A stretch of 64,000 bases of DNA from an uncultured Caulobacterales bacterium (GTDB taxonomy: Bacteria; Pseudomonadota; Alphaproteobacteria; Caulobacterales; Caulobacteraceae), in assembly GCA_903837135.1 (NCBI GenBank), contig CAILTK010000067.1, forward strand, positions 1 through 64,000, written 5' to 3'. The first letter of the stretch is position 1, and the number at the start of each line of letters is the position of its first letter. Position numbers and translations under genes: made by a program. Below, one piece after another: positions 1-9,266 of the stretch. A model generated the notes under the pieces. It was given only the letters and a program-made list of their open reading frames with translations, did no database searches and was not told the DNA's origin.

Positions 1-1
1 C

Positions 2-865
<864 letters not shown>

Positions 866-924
866 GAGCGAGCGGCGGGGTAGGCGCCACTCGGGCCTGT
901 GCCGGGTCACCAGTTGGCGTCGCG

Positions 925-1060
925 CCGCCCCCTCCGTCCGCTTCGCGGCCACCTCCCCCAATGGGGGAGGAGCCTAGGTCGCGCGCTCTTCAGGCCACCG
1001 CGGCGCCCAGCTGCTCCCCCTCTGGGGGACTGTCACGACGTGACTGAGGGGGCGCCGCCG
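925..1060. repeat. Composite GC-rich palindromic intergenic repeat, copy 1
   Basis: Between convergent recA and the ETF-QO gene lie two nested palindromes: CTCCCCCAATGGGGGAG, and CTCCCCCTCTGGGGGA followed by CTGTCACGACGTGACTGAG. Closely similar blocks recur near 35940-36140 and 47033-47195, and related arms near 6755-6890 and 48270-48312. The element is non-coding and may act as a bidirectional transcription end, although no T-tract follows the stems. Confidence 0.7.
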
Positions 1061-1100
1061 CGGGTGGGCGCCATCACGACGCAAGCCCGGCTTTCGCCCC

Positions 1101-2798
1101 CTACATGTTCGGATAGTTCGGGCCGCCGCCGCCTTCGGGGCAGGTCCAGACGATGTTCTGCGACGGGTCCTTGATGTCGCAGGTTTTGCAGTGGACGCAG
1201 TTCTGGGCGTTGATCTGGAAGCGCGGATCCTGACCCGCGTCGTTGTAGACCACCTCGTACACCCCGGCCGGACAATAGAGCCGGGCCGGCTCGCCGTACT
1301 TGGGCAGGTTGACCGCGATCGGGATCGACGGGTCGCGCAGCTTGAGGTGGGCCGGCTGGTCCTCGGCGTGGTTGGTGTTGGAGATGAACACCGACGACAG
1401 CTTGTCGAAGCTCAGCACCCCGTCGGGCTTGGGATAGACCAGTTGCTTGTGGTCCTTGGCCAGGCCGGTGGAGGCGGCGTCGGACTTCTTGTGGCGCAGG
1501 GTGCCGAACGGCGACCAGCCGCCGGTCAGGTTGGAGATCGTCAGGTCGATGCCGCCGAGCAGGACCGAGCCCAGCACCGTGCCGAACATCGCGCCCAGGG
1601 GCTTGTTGTTGCGGACCAGCTTGAGCTCCTTGGCCACCCAGGACTTTTTGTAGGCGGCCTCGTATTCGGCCACCTCGTCGCCCGAGCGGCCGGCGGCGAT
1701 GGCCGCGGCCACCGCCTCGGCCCCCAGCATGCCGGTCTTGATGGCGTTGTGGCTGCCCTTGATGCGGGCCTGGTTCACGAAGCCGGCCGAGTCGCCCACC
1801 AGCACGCCGCCGGGGAAGGCGAGCTTGGGCAGGGACTGCACCCCGCCCTTGACGATGGCGCGCGCGCCATAGGCGATCCGCTTGCCGCCTTCGAGGTGGG
1901 GCGCGACCTCCGGGTGGGTCTTGAAGCGCTGGAACTCGTCGAACGGCGACAGGAAGGGGTTGGCGTAGCTGAGGTCGACCACCAGGCCGATCGACACATA
2001 GTTGTCGCCGAAGTGGTACATCCACGAGCCGCCGCCGGTCCTGTCGTCGAGCGGCCATCCCAGGGTGTGCTGGACCAGGCCGGACTGGAACACCGCGTCC
2101 GGCACCTGCCAGACCTCCTTGAGGCCGATGCCGTACTTCTGCGGATCGCGCCCCTGGTTTAGGTCGAAGCGCGCCTGGACGATCTTGGACAGGGAGCCGC
2201 GGCAGCCCTCGGCCAGCATGACGTACTTGCCATGCAGCTCCAGCCCCGGCTGGTAGTCGGGCCCCTTGGAGCCGTCCTTGTGGATGCCGAACACGCCGGC
2301 CACCACGCCCTTGACCTCGCCCTTGTCGCCGAACACCAGGTCCGACGCCGACATGCCGGGATAGACTTCCACGCCCACCGCCTCGGCCTGGACCGCGAGC
2401 CAGCGCGACAGGTTGGCGAGGGAGGCGATGTAGCAGCCGTGGTTCTTCATGAAGTCCGGCATGGGCAGCCAGGACAAGTCGAGCGACCCCTGAGGACCGA
2501 TGTAGAGGATCTTGTCCCTGGTCACCGCCGTCTCCAGCGGCGCGCCCATCGCCTTCCAGTCGGGGAACAGCTCGGCGAGGCCCTTGGGGTCGATCACCGC
2601 GCCCGACAGGATGTGCGCGCCCACCTCCGACCCCTTCTCGATCAGGGCCACGGTGAGGTCGGGCGAGACCTGCTTCAGCCGGATCGCCGCGGCCAGGCCG
2701 GCGGGGCCGCCGCCGACGATGACCACGTCGTACTCCATCGCCTCGCGCGGTTCGTCCGGCGCGTCGGTCCCCATCTCGGTGACGATCTCTTCGGCCAC
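1101..2798 (-). CDS. Electron transfer flavoprotein-ubiquinone oxidoreductase
   Basis: ETF-QO is a membrane-associated FAD and 4Fe-4S enzyme that passes electrons from electron transfer flavoprotein (fed by acyl-CoA and other dehydrogenases) to ubiquinone. The N-terminus has the dinucleotide-binding motif VVIVGGGPAGLAAA. The C-terminus has the ferredoxin-like cysteines CVHCKTC and a later C before PEGGGGPNYP. The chosen GTG start at 2798 gives 565 residues, close to the usual ~550-560, and has AGGAGT just upstream. The ORF track extends to 2939, but that adds an unrelated, low-complexity N-terminus. ETF subunits are not in the window. It diverges from the uracil glycosylase gene across a 307-base gap. 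Confidence 0.95.
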   Translation of the reverse strand: MAEEIVTEMGTDAPDEPREAMEYDVVIVGGGPAGLAAAIRLKQVSPDLTVALIEKGSEVGAHILSGAVIDPKGLAELFPDWKAMGAPLETAVTRDKILYIGPQGSLDLSWLPMPDFMKNHGCYIASLANLSRWLAVQAEAVGVEVYPGMSASDLVFGDKGEVKGVVAGVFGIHKDGSKGPDYQPGLELHGKYVMLAEGCRGSLSKIVQARFDLNQGRDPQKYGIGLKEVWQVPDAVFQSGLVQHTLGWPLDDRTGGGSWMYHFGDNYVSIGLVVDLSYANPFLSPFDEFQRFKTHPEVAPHLEGGKRIAYGARAIVKGGVQSLPKLAFPGGVLVGDSAGFVNQARIKGSHNAIKTGMLGAEAVAAAIAAGRSGDEVAEYEAAYKKSWVAKELKLVRNNKPLGAMFGTVLGSVLLGGIDLTISNLTGGWSPFGTLRHKKSDAASTGLAKDHKQLVYPKPDGVLSFDKLSSVFISNTNHAEDQPAHLKLRDPSIPIAVNLPKYGEPARLYCPAGVYEVVYNDAGQDPRFQINAQNCVHCKTCDIKDPSQNIVWTCPEGGGGPNYPNM

Positions 2799-3105
2799 GG
2801 CCCGACTCCTGAAGCCCCAAACAGTTACGCCGTTATCAGAACGTCCCGTCGGGGCGGTCAAGCGCCGATTTTGTCCGGGGGCGTGGATCGGATGACGCAG
2901 GGCCGGTGAACTCCGCACCCGATCAAAACATGTCGTCATCCCGGCCGGAGGGCGCAGCGCGGAGAACCGGGCCCCAGCCGCTCCAGGTTTTCCGCTGCGA
3001 CGCGCGGCGGCCGGCGCGAAAGATGGGCGACGAGATTGGGGATGGGGTGACGCCCGGCGAGGGCCCGTGCGTGACTGGCCGACGAGGGCGGGCTACCCTC
3101 CCCGC
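2799..3105. other. Divergent intergenic region between ETF-QO and uracil glycosylase genes
   Basis: This 307-base gap must hold both divergent promoters. The only distinct structure seen is a GTCATCCCGG-type REP-like repeat at 2933-2973. No LexA, FNR or CtrA-type site was recognised. No convincing small ORF is present; the extensions of the flanking ORFs into it look non-coding. Confidence 0.6.
2933..2973. repeat. REP-like repeat (GTCATCCCGG...GCGCAGCG...CCGGG), copy 1
   Basis: This short imperfect palindrome begins GTCATCCCGG, carries GCGCAGCG in the middle and ends CCGGG. Similar units occur at 18374-18410 and 53222-53262, all outside genes. Confidence 0.6.
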
Positions 3106-3906
3106 ATGGATCGCGCGCTGATCAGTTCGCTGGCCTTCTGGGCGGAGGCGGGGGTGGAGACCGCCTACGCCGACGCGCCGGTCGACCGGCTGAAGCCGGT
3201 GGAGCGGCGCCCTCCCGCGCCGCCGCCGCGCGCGGCCCCTCCCGCCGCGCCGGCCATCGCCGCCCCCCGCAACGAGATCGACGTCTCCAGCGCCGCCGCC
3301 GCCGCCCAGGCCCTGGCGGCCCAGGCGCCCGACCTCGAGGCGCTCGCCGCCGCCATCGCCGCCTTCGACGGCTGCCCGCTGAAACGGCAGGGCGCGCGGC
3401 AGGCGGTGTTCGCCCGCGGCCGGCCGGACGCGCCGGTGATGGTGATCGGCGAAGGCCCCGGCGCCGAGGAGGACAAGCAGGGCGAGCCCTTCGTCGGCCG
3501 CGCCGGCCAGCTGCTCGACCGGATGCTGGCCGCCGCCGGCCTGTCGGACCAGGTGTTCATCACCAACACCGTGTTCTGGCGTCCGCCCGACAACCGCACG
3601 CCCACTCCGGCCGAGCAGGCGGTGTGCGCGCCGTTCGTCGAGCGGGCGGTCGCCCTGGTGCGCCCGCGCCTGCTCTTGCTGGCCGGCGGGGCCTCGGCCA
3701 AGGGCATGCTGAGGCGCAGCGAAGGCATCCTGGCCCTGCGCGGCCAGTGGTTCGACTGGACCTCCAGCGACGGCGCGCAGACCGTCCCGGCCCTGCCGAC
3801 CCTGCATCCGGCCTTCCTGCTGCGCCAGCCGCTCGGCAAGAAGAAGGCCTGGCAGGACCTTATGACGCTTGCCCTGCGGCTTGAGCAAACGGTGGGCAAG
3901 GCCTAG
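3106..3906 (+). CDS. Uracil-DNA glycosylase, family-4-like, with incomplete Fe-S cysteines
   Basis: This enzyme should excise uracil from DNA at the first step of base-excision repair. Family-4 hallmarks are [20 protein letters not shown] (motif 1 and the following loop), [14 protein letters not shown], and the C-terminal HPAFLLR (motif 2). Classical family-4 enzymes hold a 4Fe-4S cluster with four cysteines. Here the CxxC pair is reduced to one C (FDGCPL) and the KCRPP cysteine is W (FWRPP), while the later C in AVCAPF remains. The ATG at 3106 gives 266 residues, with an Ala/Pro-rich segment (about residues 30-70) before the domain. The ORF-track start at 3067 adds a non-conserved leader. 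Glycosylase assignment is strong; cluster-free chemistry is inference. Confidence 0.88.
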   Translation: MDRALISSLAFWAEAGVETAYADAPVDRLKPVERRPPAPPPRAAPPAAPAIAAPRNEIDVSSAAAAAQALAAQAPDLEALAAAIAAFDGCPLKRQGARQAVFARGRPDAPVMVIGEGPGAEEDKQGEPFVGRAGQLLDRMLAAAGLSDQVFITNTVFWRPPDNRTPTPAEQAVCAPFVERAVALVRPRLLLLAGGASAKGMLRRSEGILALRGQWFDWTSSDGAQTVPALPTLHPAFLLRQPLGKKKAWQDLMTLALRLEQTVGKA

Positions 3907-3953
3907 AACCAACCCCGGTCGGCGCCTGCGGGCGCGTCAATCGGGGCGGCCTG

Positions 3954-5567
3954 ATGCGGACGAACGGGATCGCGATCGCCGTAGCCGCTGTCCTGGCCCT
4001 CGCCGCCGGTGCGGCCGGAGCCCAGCCTGCGCCCGCTATCCACGCCCTCTCCAGCGAAGACGCCCAGGTCTACGCCCGCGCCTTCAAGGCCGTTCGCGCC
4101 GGCGATTTCGACGCCGCCAAGGGCGTGTCCGACAAGGTCGACGACGCCTGCCTGCTCGGCCGGCTGCAGCTCGCCAAGCTGATGCACGCCGACTATGCGG
4201 CGACCTATGACGAGCTGCGGACCTGGCTGAAGAAATACCACGACCAGCCGGGCGCCGACCGGATCTACACCCTGGCCCGCAAGAAGGCGCCGGGCATGGC
4301 CGACCTGCCGGCGCCCGACACCGATGCGGTGGAGGCGCCCGACCCCAACGCCCCGTCGTGGGCGCGGGTGGAAGCGGCGGCCGAGAAGCTCGACCTGAAG
4401 GCCCCCACCACCAAGGTCGACGCGCGGCTGCAGGCGGCCAAGGAAGCCTACTACGGCGGCGACCTCGAGCACGGCTACAGCCTGGCCACGGCGGCCGGCG
4501 AGCGCTGGATCGCCGGCCTCGCCGCCTTCCGCATGAAGAAATACCCGGTCGCCGAGGCGCGGCTGTCGTCCCTGGCCGAGGACCAGACCCAGAGCGAATG
4601 GGTGCGCTCGGCCGCCGGCTTCTGGGCCGCGCGCGCGGCGGTGGCGGCGGGCGATCCGGAACGCGCCCCGGCCCTGCTGCAGATCGCCGCCAGGACCCCC
4701 TACACCTTCTACGGCCTGATCGCCGAGCGCCAGCTCGGCCTGGAGCCGGCCATCTCCTCCGGCGGTTTCGACATGGGCGAGGCGGCCTCCGAAAACTCCA
4801 ACGCGGTCGCGACCGCCGCCCTGGCCTCGGGCCTCGGCCGTCTGGTCAGGAGCGACAAGCGCGCCCACCGCGCCGCCGCCCTGGCGCAGATCGGCCTGCG
4901 CGCCGAGGCGGGCCAGGAGCTGCGCACCGCCCTGATGAACGCCGGCTCGACCGAGGCGCGCAAGCAGTGGATCTCGCTCGGCCTCGCCCTGAACGTCCCC
5001 CTCACCTCCTCCGCCGACCTGACCCGCGCGGGCCGCAGCCGCTTCGACCTGGGCCAGTTCCCGACCCCCGACCTGCAGCCGGTGGGCGGCTTCACCCTCG
5101 ACCGGGCCCTGGTCTACGCCATCGTGCGCCAGGAGAGCGGCTTTCGCTCCACCGCCACCTCCAACGCCAACGCCTTCGGCCTGATGCAGCTGACGCCGGC
5201 CACCGCCGCGCGCGTGGTCGGCGACGACAAGCTGGCCAGGGACCCGAGCCCGCTGGCCGACCCGGCGTTCAACCTCAGGGTCGGCCAGGACTATGTGGGC
5301 AAGCTCCTGACCCTGGTGCAAGGCGACGTGCTGCGCGCCGTCGCCGCCTATAACTCCGGCCCCGGAACCATCCTCAAGACCGCCAAACAGATGGAGCCCG
5401 GAGCGGACTCGCTCTTGGTGTTCGAGAGCATGCCGGGCGGCCAGACCCGCGAGTTCGTCCAGCGCGTGGTCTCCAACTACTGGATCTACCGCCAGATGGC
5501 CGGCCAGGACTGCCCCTCCCTCGCCGCCCTGGCCTCCGGCGCGCGGTCCGTGACGGTGGATCCGTAA
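3954..5567 (+). CDS. Periplasmic soluble lytic transglycosylase (Slt70-type)
   Basis: The protein cleaves the MurNAc-GlcNAc bond of peptidoglycan with formation of 1,6-anhydroMurNAc during wall growth or recycling. The first ~23 residues form a signal peptide (hydrophobic VAAVLALAAGAAGA, then AQ). Residues ~30-370 are helix-rich, as in the superhelical ring of Slt70. The catalytic SLT domain is C-terminal (~385-510): IVRQESGFRSTATSNANA with the catalytic E, then GLMQLTPATA, and AYNSGPGT. Length is 537 residues. It starts 47 bases after the glycosylase gene, so co-transcription is possible, but the functions are unrelated. Confidence 0.93.
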   Translation: MRTNGIAIAVAAVLALAAGAAGAQPAPAIHALSSEDAQVYARAFKAVRAGDFDAAKGVSDKVDDACLLGRLQLAKLMHADYAATYDELRTWLKKYHDQPGADRIYTLARKKAPGMADLPAPDTDAVEAPDPNAPSWARVEAAAEKLDLKAPTTKVDARLQAAKEAYYGGDLEHGYSLATAAGERWIAGLAAFRMKKYPVAEARLSSLAEDQTQSEWVRSAAGFWAARAAVAAGDPERAPALLQIAARTPYTFYGLIAERQLGLEPAISSGGFDMGEAASENSNAVATAALASGLGRLVRSDKRAHRAAALAQIGLRAEAGQELRTALMNAGSTEARKQWISLGLALNVPLTSSADLTRAGRSRFDLGQFPTPDLQPVGGFTLDRALVYAIVRQESGFRSTATSNANAFGLMQLTPATAARVVGDDKLARDPSPLADPAFNLRVGQDYVGKLLTLVQGDVLRAVAAYNSGPGTILKTAKQMEPGADSLLVFESMPGGQTREFVQRVVSNYWIYRQMAGQDCPSLAALASGARSVTVDP

Positions 5568-5616
5568 GGGGAAGAAGCGTTCCTTCTTATCCCTGCCCTC
5601 TGTGGCGAGGAATAAT

Positions 5617-5631
5617 GTTCTTGTTTCGTTC
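5617..5631 (+). promoter_or_regulatory. Putative LexA (SOS) box, GTTC-N7-GTTC
   Basis: GTTCTTGTTTCGTTC matches the alphaproteobacterial LexA operator, a direct repeat GTTC-N7-GTTC. It lies 24 bases before the ATG of the radical SAM gene, a normal operator position. Site identity is read directly; LexA control is inference. Confidence 0.7.
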
Positions 5632-5655
5632 GCGCCTCGAGCGTACCGTTCCCTC

Positions 5656-6741
5656 ATGGCGCGTCCCTCCCACAAGCCCGGCGTCGCGGCGCACGGGCGC
5701 GGCGCGGTGACCAATGCGGCGGGCCGCTATGAGCGGTTCGCCAGCGAGGCCTTCGACGACGGCTGGACCGAGGAGGATGCGCCGCGGCCGCTGCGCACCG
5801 AACTGACCGCCGAGAAGGCGCGCACTATCCTCACCCGCAACGACAGCCCCGACATCGGCTTCGACCGCTCGATCAACCCCTATCGCGGCTGCGAGCACGG
5901 CTGCATCTACTGCTACGCCCGCCCGGCCCACGCCTACATGGGCCTGTCGCCGGGCATAGACTTCGAGAGCAAGCTGTTCTTCAAACCCGAGGCGGCGCGG
6001 CTGCTCGAACGGGAGCTGTCGAAGAAGGGTTATGTCGTCGACCGGGTGCACATCGGCGGCAACACCGATCCCTATCAGCCCACCGAGCGCAAGCTCGGCA
6101 TTACCCGCAGCGTGCTGCAGGTGCTGGACCGCTTCAACCATCCGGTCAGCCTGATCACCAAGTCGGCCCTGGTGGTGCGCGACCTCGACATCCTGGGGCC
6201 GATGGCCGAGCGCGGCCTGGCCAAGGTGTTCGTCTCGGTCACCACCCTCGACCGCGCCCTCGCGCGGGCGATGGAGCCCAGGGCCTCGACGCCCGAGAAG
6301 CGGATCTGGGCGATCCGCGCCCTGGCTTCGGCCGGCGTGCCCACCGGCGTCGGCTTCGCCCCGGCCATCCCCGGCCTCAACGACCACGAGATGGAAGGGG
6401 TGCTCGAGCGGGCGGCCGAGGCCGGCGCCGCGGAGGCCATGTTCGTGGTCCTGCGCCTGCCGCTCGAGATCAAGGACCTGTTCCGCGAATGGCTCGAGGC
6501 CGAGCGGCCCGACGCGGCCAGGAAGGTGATGTCGCTGGTGCGCCAGATGCGCGGCGGCAAGGACTATGACGCGGTGTGGGGCCAGCGCATGCGCGGCCAG
6601 GGCCCGATCGCCGACCTCATGGCGCGCCGCTTCGAGGTCGCCTGCGCCCGGCTCGGCCTGAACCGGACCCACGCCCGCCAGCGGCTCGACCTGTTCAAGG
6701 TCCCGGAGGCGCCGAAGACGCAGATGGACCTGTTCGGGTGA
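5656..6741 (+). CDS. PA0069/Rv2578c-type radical SAM protein (SplB-related)
   Basis: This is a radical S-adenosylmethionine enzyme of the COG1533 group, related to spore photoproduct lyase; its substrate is unknown. The cluster motif is CEHGCIYCYAR (CxxxCxxC), preceded by INPYRG and followed by HAYMGLSPG. GGNTDPYQPTE and a conserved KSALVVRDLDIL segment match the family core. The chosen ATG at 5656 gives 361 residues; the ORF-track start at 5602 would place the LexA box inside the coding sequence, which argues against it. With a SOS box directly upstream and relation to SplB, a role in DNA damage repair is a reasonable inference. It converges on the S9 peptidase gene. Confidence 0.88.
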   Translation: MARPSHKPGVAAHGRGAVTNAAGRYERFASEAFDDGWTEEDAPRPLRTELTAEKARTILTRNDSPDIGFDRSINPYRGCEHGCIYCYARPAHAYMGLSPGIDFESKLFFKPEAARLLERELSKKGYVVDRVHIGGNTDPYQPTERKLGITRSVLQVLDRFNHPVSLITKSALVVRDLDILGPMAERGLAKVFVSVTTLDRALARAMEPRASTPEKRIWAIRALASAGVPTGVGFAPAIPGLNDHEMEGVLERAAEAGAAEAMFVVLRLPLEIKDLFREWLEAERPDAARKVMSLVRQMRGGKDYDAVWGQRMRGQGPIADLMARRFEVACARLGLNRTHARQRLDLFKVPEAPKTQMDLFG

Positions 6742-6754
6742 GGCGGAAATCTCT

Positions 6755-6890
6755 CCTCCCCCGGAGACCGGGGGTGGGGGACCGCGAAGCGGTGGAGGGG
6801 GGCGACAGCGCCGACGCGTCGGCGCTTCCCCTACCCCTTCCGTCCCGTTCGGGGCCACCTTCCCCGCCCGAGCGGGGAAGGAGAAAACCC
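6755..6890. repeat. GC-rich palindromic intergenic repeat, variant
   Basis: Paired arms such as TCCTCCCCCGGAGACCGGGGG and CTTCCCCGCCCGAGCGGGGAAG fill the gap between two convergent genes. The layout is like the 925-1060 composite repeat but the GTCACGAAGTGAC core is missing. It may serve as a two-way terminator. Confidence 0.5.
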
Positions 6891-6891
6891 C

Positions 6892-8967
6892 CTATTTCGC
6901 CGCCGGCTTCTCCACCTTCGGCCGCGGCGTCAGCGCCGCCGGCAGGGGCTCGCCCCAGATGTAGTGCGAGAACCAGGCCTCGTTTTCCTCCATCACCGCG
7001 CGCTGTTGCTTGGGCTTGTTGATGGGGTGGCCGAAGCCGTCGTAGATCACCAGCTTGACCGGCACATGGTGGTCCTCGAGCGCCTGGCGCAGTTCGAAGG
7101 CGTTGGCGATCGGCACCCGCTTGTCGAGGCTGCCGTGCTGGATCAGCGTCGGGGTCCTGGCCTTGGCGATATAGCTGATCGGCGAGGTCTTCTTGTAGAT
7201 CTCCGGATCGTCCCACGGGTTGCCGTGCAGGTACTGGGGCGTGAAGGGCGTGATGTCGGTATTGGCGTAGTAGGTCATCCAGTCGGAGATCCCCGCCCCC
7301 ACCGACACCGCCCTGAACCGGTCGCTCGAGGTGGTGATGAAGGCCGAGATATAGCCGCCCTCGCTCCAGCCCATCGAGCCGACCCGGCTCCTGTCGACGA
7401 AGCCCTTGGCGATCAGGCTGTCGACGCCGGAGATCACGTCGGCGTAGTCGCCCACGCCGAGGTTCCGCACATTCAGCGCCCGGAAGGCCGAGCCGTAGCC
7501 GGCCGAGCCGCGGTAGTTGGGCTTCAGCACGAGGGCGCCCTTGGCCACGAACCGTTCGACCGGATAGTAGCGGTCGGGCGTCACCGTCGGCGTGTCGATT
7601 CCCGTCGGGCCGCCGTGGATCACCACCAGCAGGGGATAGGTCTTCTTCGGATCGAAGTCCCTGGGCTTGAACAGCACCCCCTCGACCGTGGTCCCGTCGC
7701 CGGACTTCCACTGCACGAGCTCGCGCGTCGCCGGGGTGAAGGGTTCGACCTGTTCGCCCGCGTGGGTCAGCTGCACCGGCGCCGGATGGGCGAGATCGGC
7801 GACGAAGATCTCCGGATAGCGGTTGGCGGCCGCGCCGACGAAGGCGGCCTTGTCGAAGCCGCGCGACAGGGAGAACCGCCCGCTCTGGCTCTCGCCCGGC
7901 ATGTCGATCCGGTGGGTGGTCGCCGCCTTCGGATCGATCACGAACAGGCCGGCGTCGGTCTTCTGCAGGGCCTCGAAATAGATCCCGCCGGGGCCCCATT
8001 TCATCAGCCGGGCGTCCTCGTCGAAAGCCGGATCGACCACCCGCGTCGCGCCGCCCTCGCGGCCGACCACGGCGATCTTCTGGTTGGTGTAGAAGTAGTA
8101 CTTCGAGCCGGCCTGGGTCTCGTAGGCGATCTGGCTTCCGTCCGGCGACCACTGCGGGTTCTGGTTGGGGCCGCCGCCGACCACGATCGGCTTCACCGCT
8201 CCGTCCGCCACGCCGACGGTGTAGATGTCGGCCGTGCCGCCGGAGATCAGGTCGGGATCGCGCTGGGCGCTGAAGGCTAGGGTCCCGCCGTCCGGCGAGA
8301 AGGAGAAGGCGTTGACGCTGAAGGCGTCGCCGGGGGTGAGCAGCTTGGGCTCGGCGGGCGGCGGCGCGCGGCCCGCCGCGTCTGGCGGGGCCAGCGTCAC
8401 CAGCCACAGGTGCACCTGGGCGTAGTCGGCGTGGAACACCTGGTAGTCGCCGAAGCTGTCCTTGCGGTCCTTCATCGCCTTGGGCTCGGGGCCCTCGGCG
8501 GAGACGGCGATGTGGGCGTTGTCGGGCGCCCACTGGAAGGCGTGCACGCCCTTCTCGAAGCGGGTGACCTGCTGGGCCTCGCCGCCGGCGGCCGGCATCA
8601 CATAGAGCTGGCTCTTGTCGGCCGGGCTGTCCGGCAGCGACGGCGGCCGGTCGGACAGGAAGGCGATCCATTTCCCGTCGGGCGACCAGGCGGCGTCGCG
8701 GCTCGACCTGGCTCCGCCCGACAGCCGGTGACGCTCGCCCGAAGTGACGTCGGCCAGCCACAGGTCGGTGTCGAAGGTGTTGGCGTCCCAGTTGGTGCGG
8801 CTCTGTTCGTAGACCACCCGCGCGCCGTCCGGCGACAGCTTGGGCGCGGTGACCGTCTGCAAGTCGAGCGACTGGTCGATGGTCGGCGGCGCCGCCCCGG
8901 CCGCCCCGGCCGCCCCGGCCGCGATGACGAATACGGAAATACAGGCCGAAGCCAGCAACGCGCGCAT
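6892..8967 (-). CDS. Exported S9 family prolyl-oligopeptidase-type peptidase
   Basis: This is a serine peptidase of the dipeptidyl-peptidase/acylaminoacyl-peptidase group, probably acting on short peptides in the periplasm. A signal peptide opens the protein (LLASACISVFVIAAGAAGA...). An N-terminal beta-propeller follows, with repeated 'SPDG' blades (LSPDGARV, WSPDGKWIA, FSPDGGTLA, WSPDGSQIA). The C-terminal alpha/beta-hydrolase domain has the nucleophile in GWSEGGY (near residue 534), Asp in SLDKRVP (~614) and His in FGHPINKP (~646). The ATG at 8967 has AGGGGAGG upstream and gives 691 residues; the ORF track extends too far. It is divergent from the efflux operon. Confidence 0.93.
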   Translation of the reverse strand: MRALLASACISVFVIAAGAAGAAGAAPPTIDQSLDLQTVTAPKLSPDGARVVYEQSRTNWDANTFDTDLWLADVTSGERHRLSGGARSSRDAAWSPDGKWIAFLSDRPPSLPDSPADKSQLYVMPAAGGEAQQVTRFEKGVHAFQWAPDNAHIAVSAEGPEPKAMKDRKDSFGDYQVFHADYAQVHLWLVTLAPPDAAGRAPPPAEPKLLTPGDAFSVNAFSFSPDGGTLAFSAQRDPDLISGGTADIYTVGVADGAVKPIVVGGGPNQNPQWSPDGSQIAYETQAGSKYYFYTNQKIAVVGREGGATRVVDPAFDEDARLMKWGPGGIYFEALQKTDAGLFVIDPKAATTHRIDMPGESQSGRFSLSRGFDKAAFVGAAANRYPEIFVADLAHPAPVQLTHAGEQVEPFTPATRELVQWKSGDGTTVEGVLFKPRDFDPKKTYPLLVVIHGGPTGIDTPTVTPDRYYPVERFVAKGALVLKPNYRGSAGYGSAFRALNVRNLGVGDYADVISGVDSLIAKGFVDRSRVGSMGWSEGGYISAFITTSSDRFRAVSVGAGISDWMTYYANTDITPFTPQYLHGNPWDDPEIYKKTSPISYIAKARTPTLIQHGSLDKRVPIANAFELRQALEDHHVPVKLVIYDGFGHPINKPKQQRAVMEENEAWFSHYIWGEPLPAALTPRPKVEKPAAK

Positions 8968-9190
8968 CGGCGCCTCCCCTGAAAGTAAGCGTGGCGCACG
9001 GCTGCGCGACCGTGCCCGCCTAACTGATACCCGCTCCCCCGCCTGGAAACACCCTCCAGCGAAGCCGCACGCGGATATCGGCCGGGCGCCTAGCATGTCG
9101 TCATCGACCCGCCGGGCGCCTCGGAACTGACCGCCCGCCCGCGACCTGGCTCGCCTGCGACCTGGCTCGCCGCGGCTTGGACCGCGTCGC

Positions 9191-9204
9191 TTGATGCGGA
9201 TCAA
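9191..9204. promoter_or_regulatory. FNR/FixK-type box (TTGAT-N4-ATCAA)
   Basis: TTGATGCGGATCAA is a perfect match to the CRP/FNR-family FixK consensus. It lies 62 bases before the nodT-like ATG in the 299-base divergent gap 8968-9266 and is well placed to activate the efflux operon under low oxygen. A second such box precedes the universal stress gene at 31721-31734. Confidence 0.75.
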
Positions 9205-9266
9205 GGCGGCGGGCCCAGCCGGCCCCTAGGCAGGGGGCCTGGGCGCTCCCCCGCCCGAGAGTATCC

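Noticed and set aside
1033-2820. 595-residue minus-strand ORF
   Set aside because: It overlaps the ETF-QO gene in another frame and has only Arg/Gly-rich low-complexity sequence typical of GC-rich shadows.
3903-5714. 603-residue minus-strand ORF
   Set aside because: It is antisense to the lytic transglycosylase, Gly/Ala/Arg-rich and without motifs.
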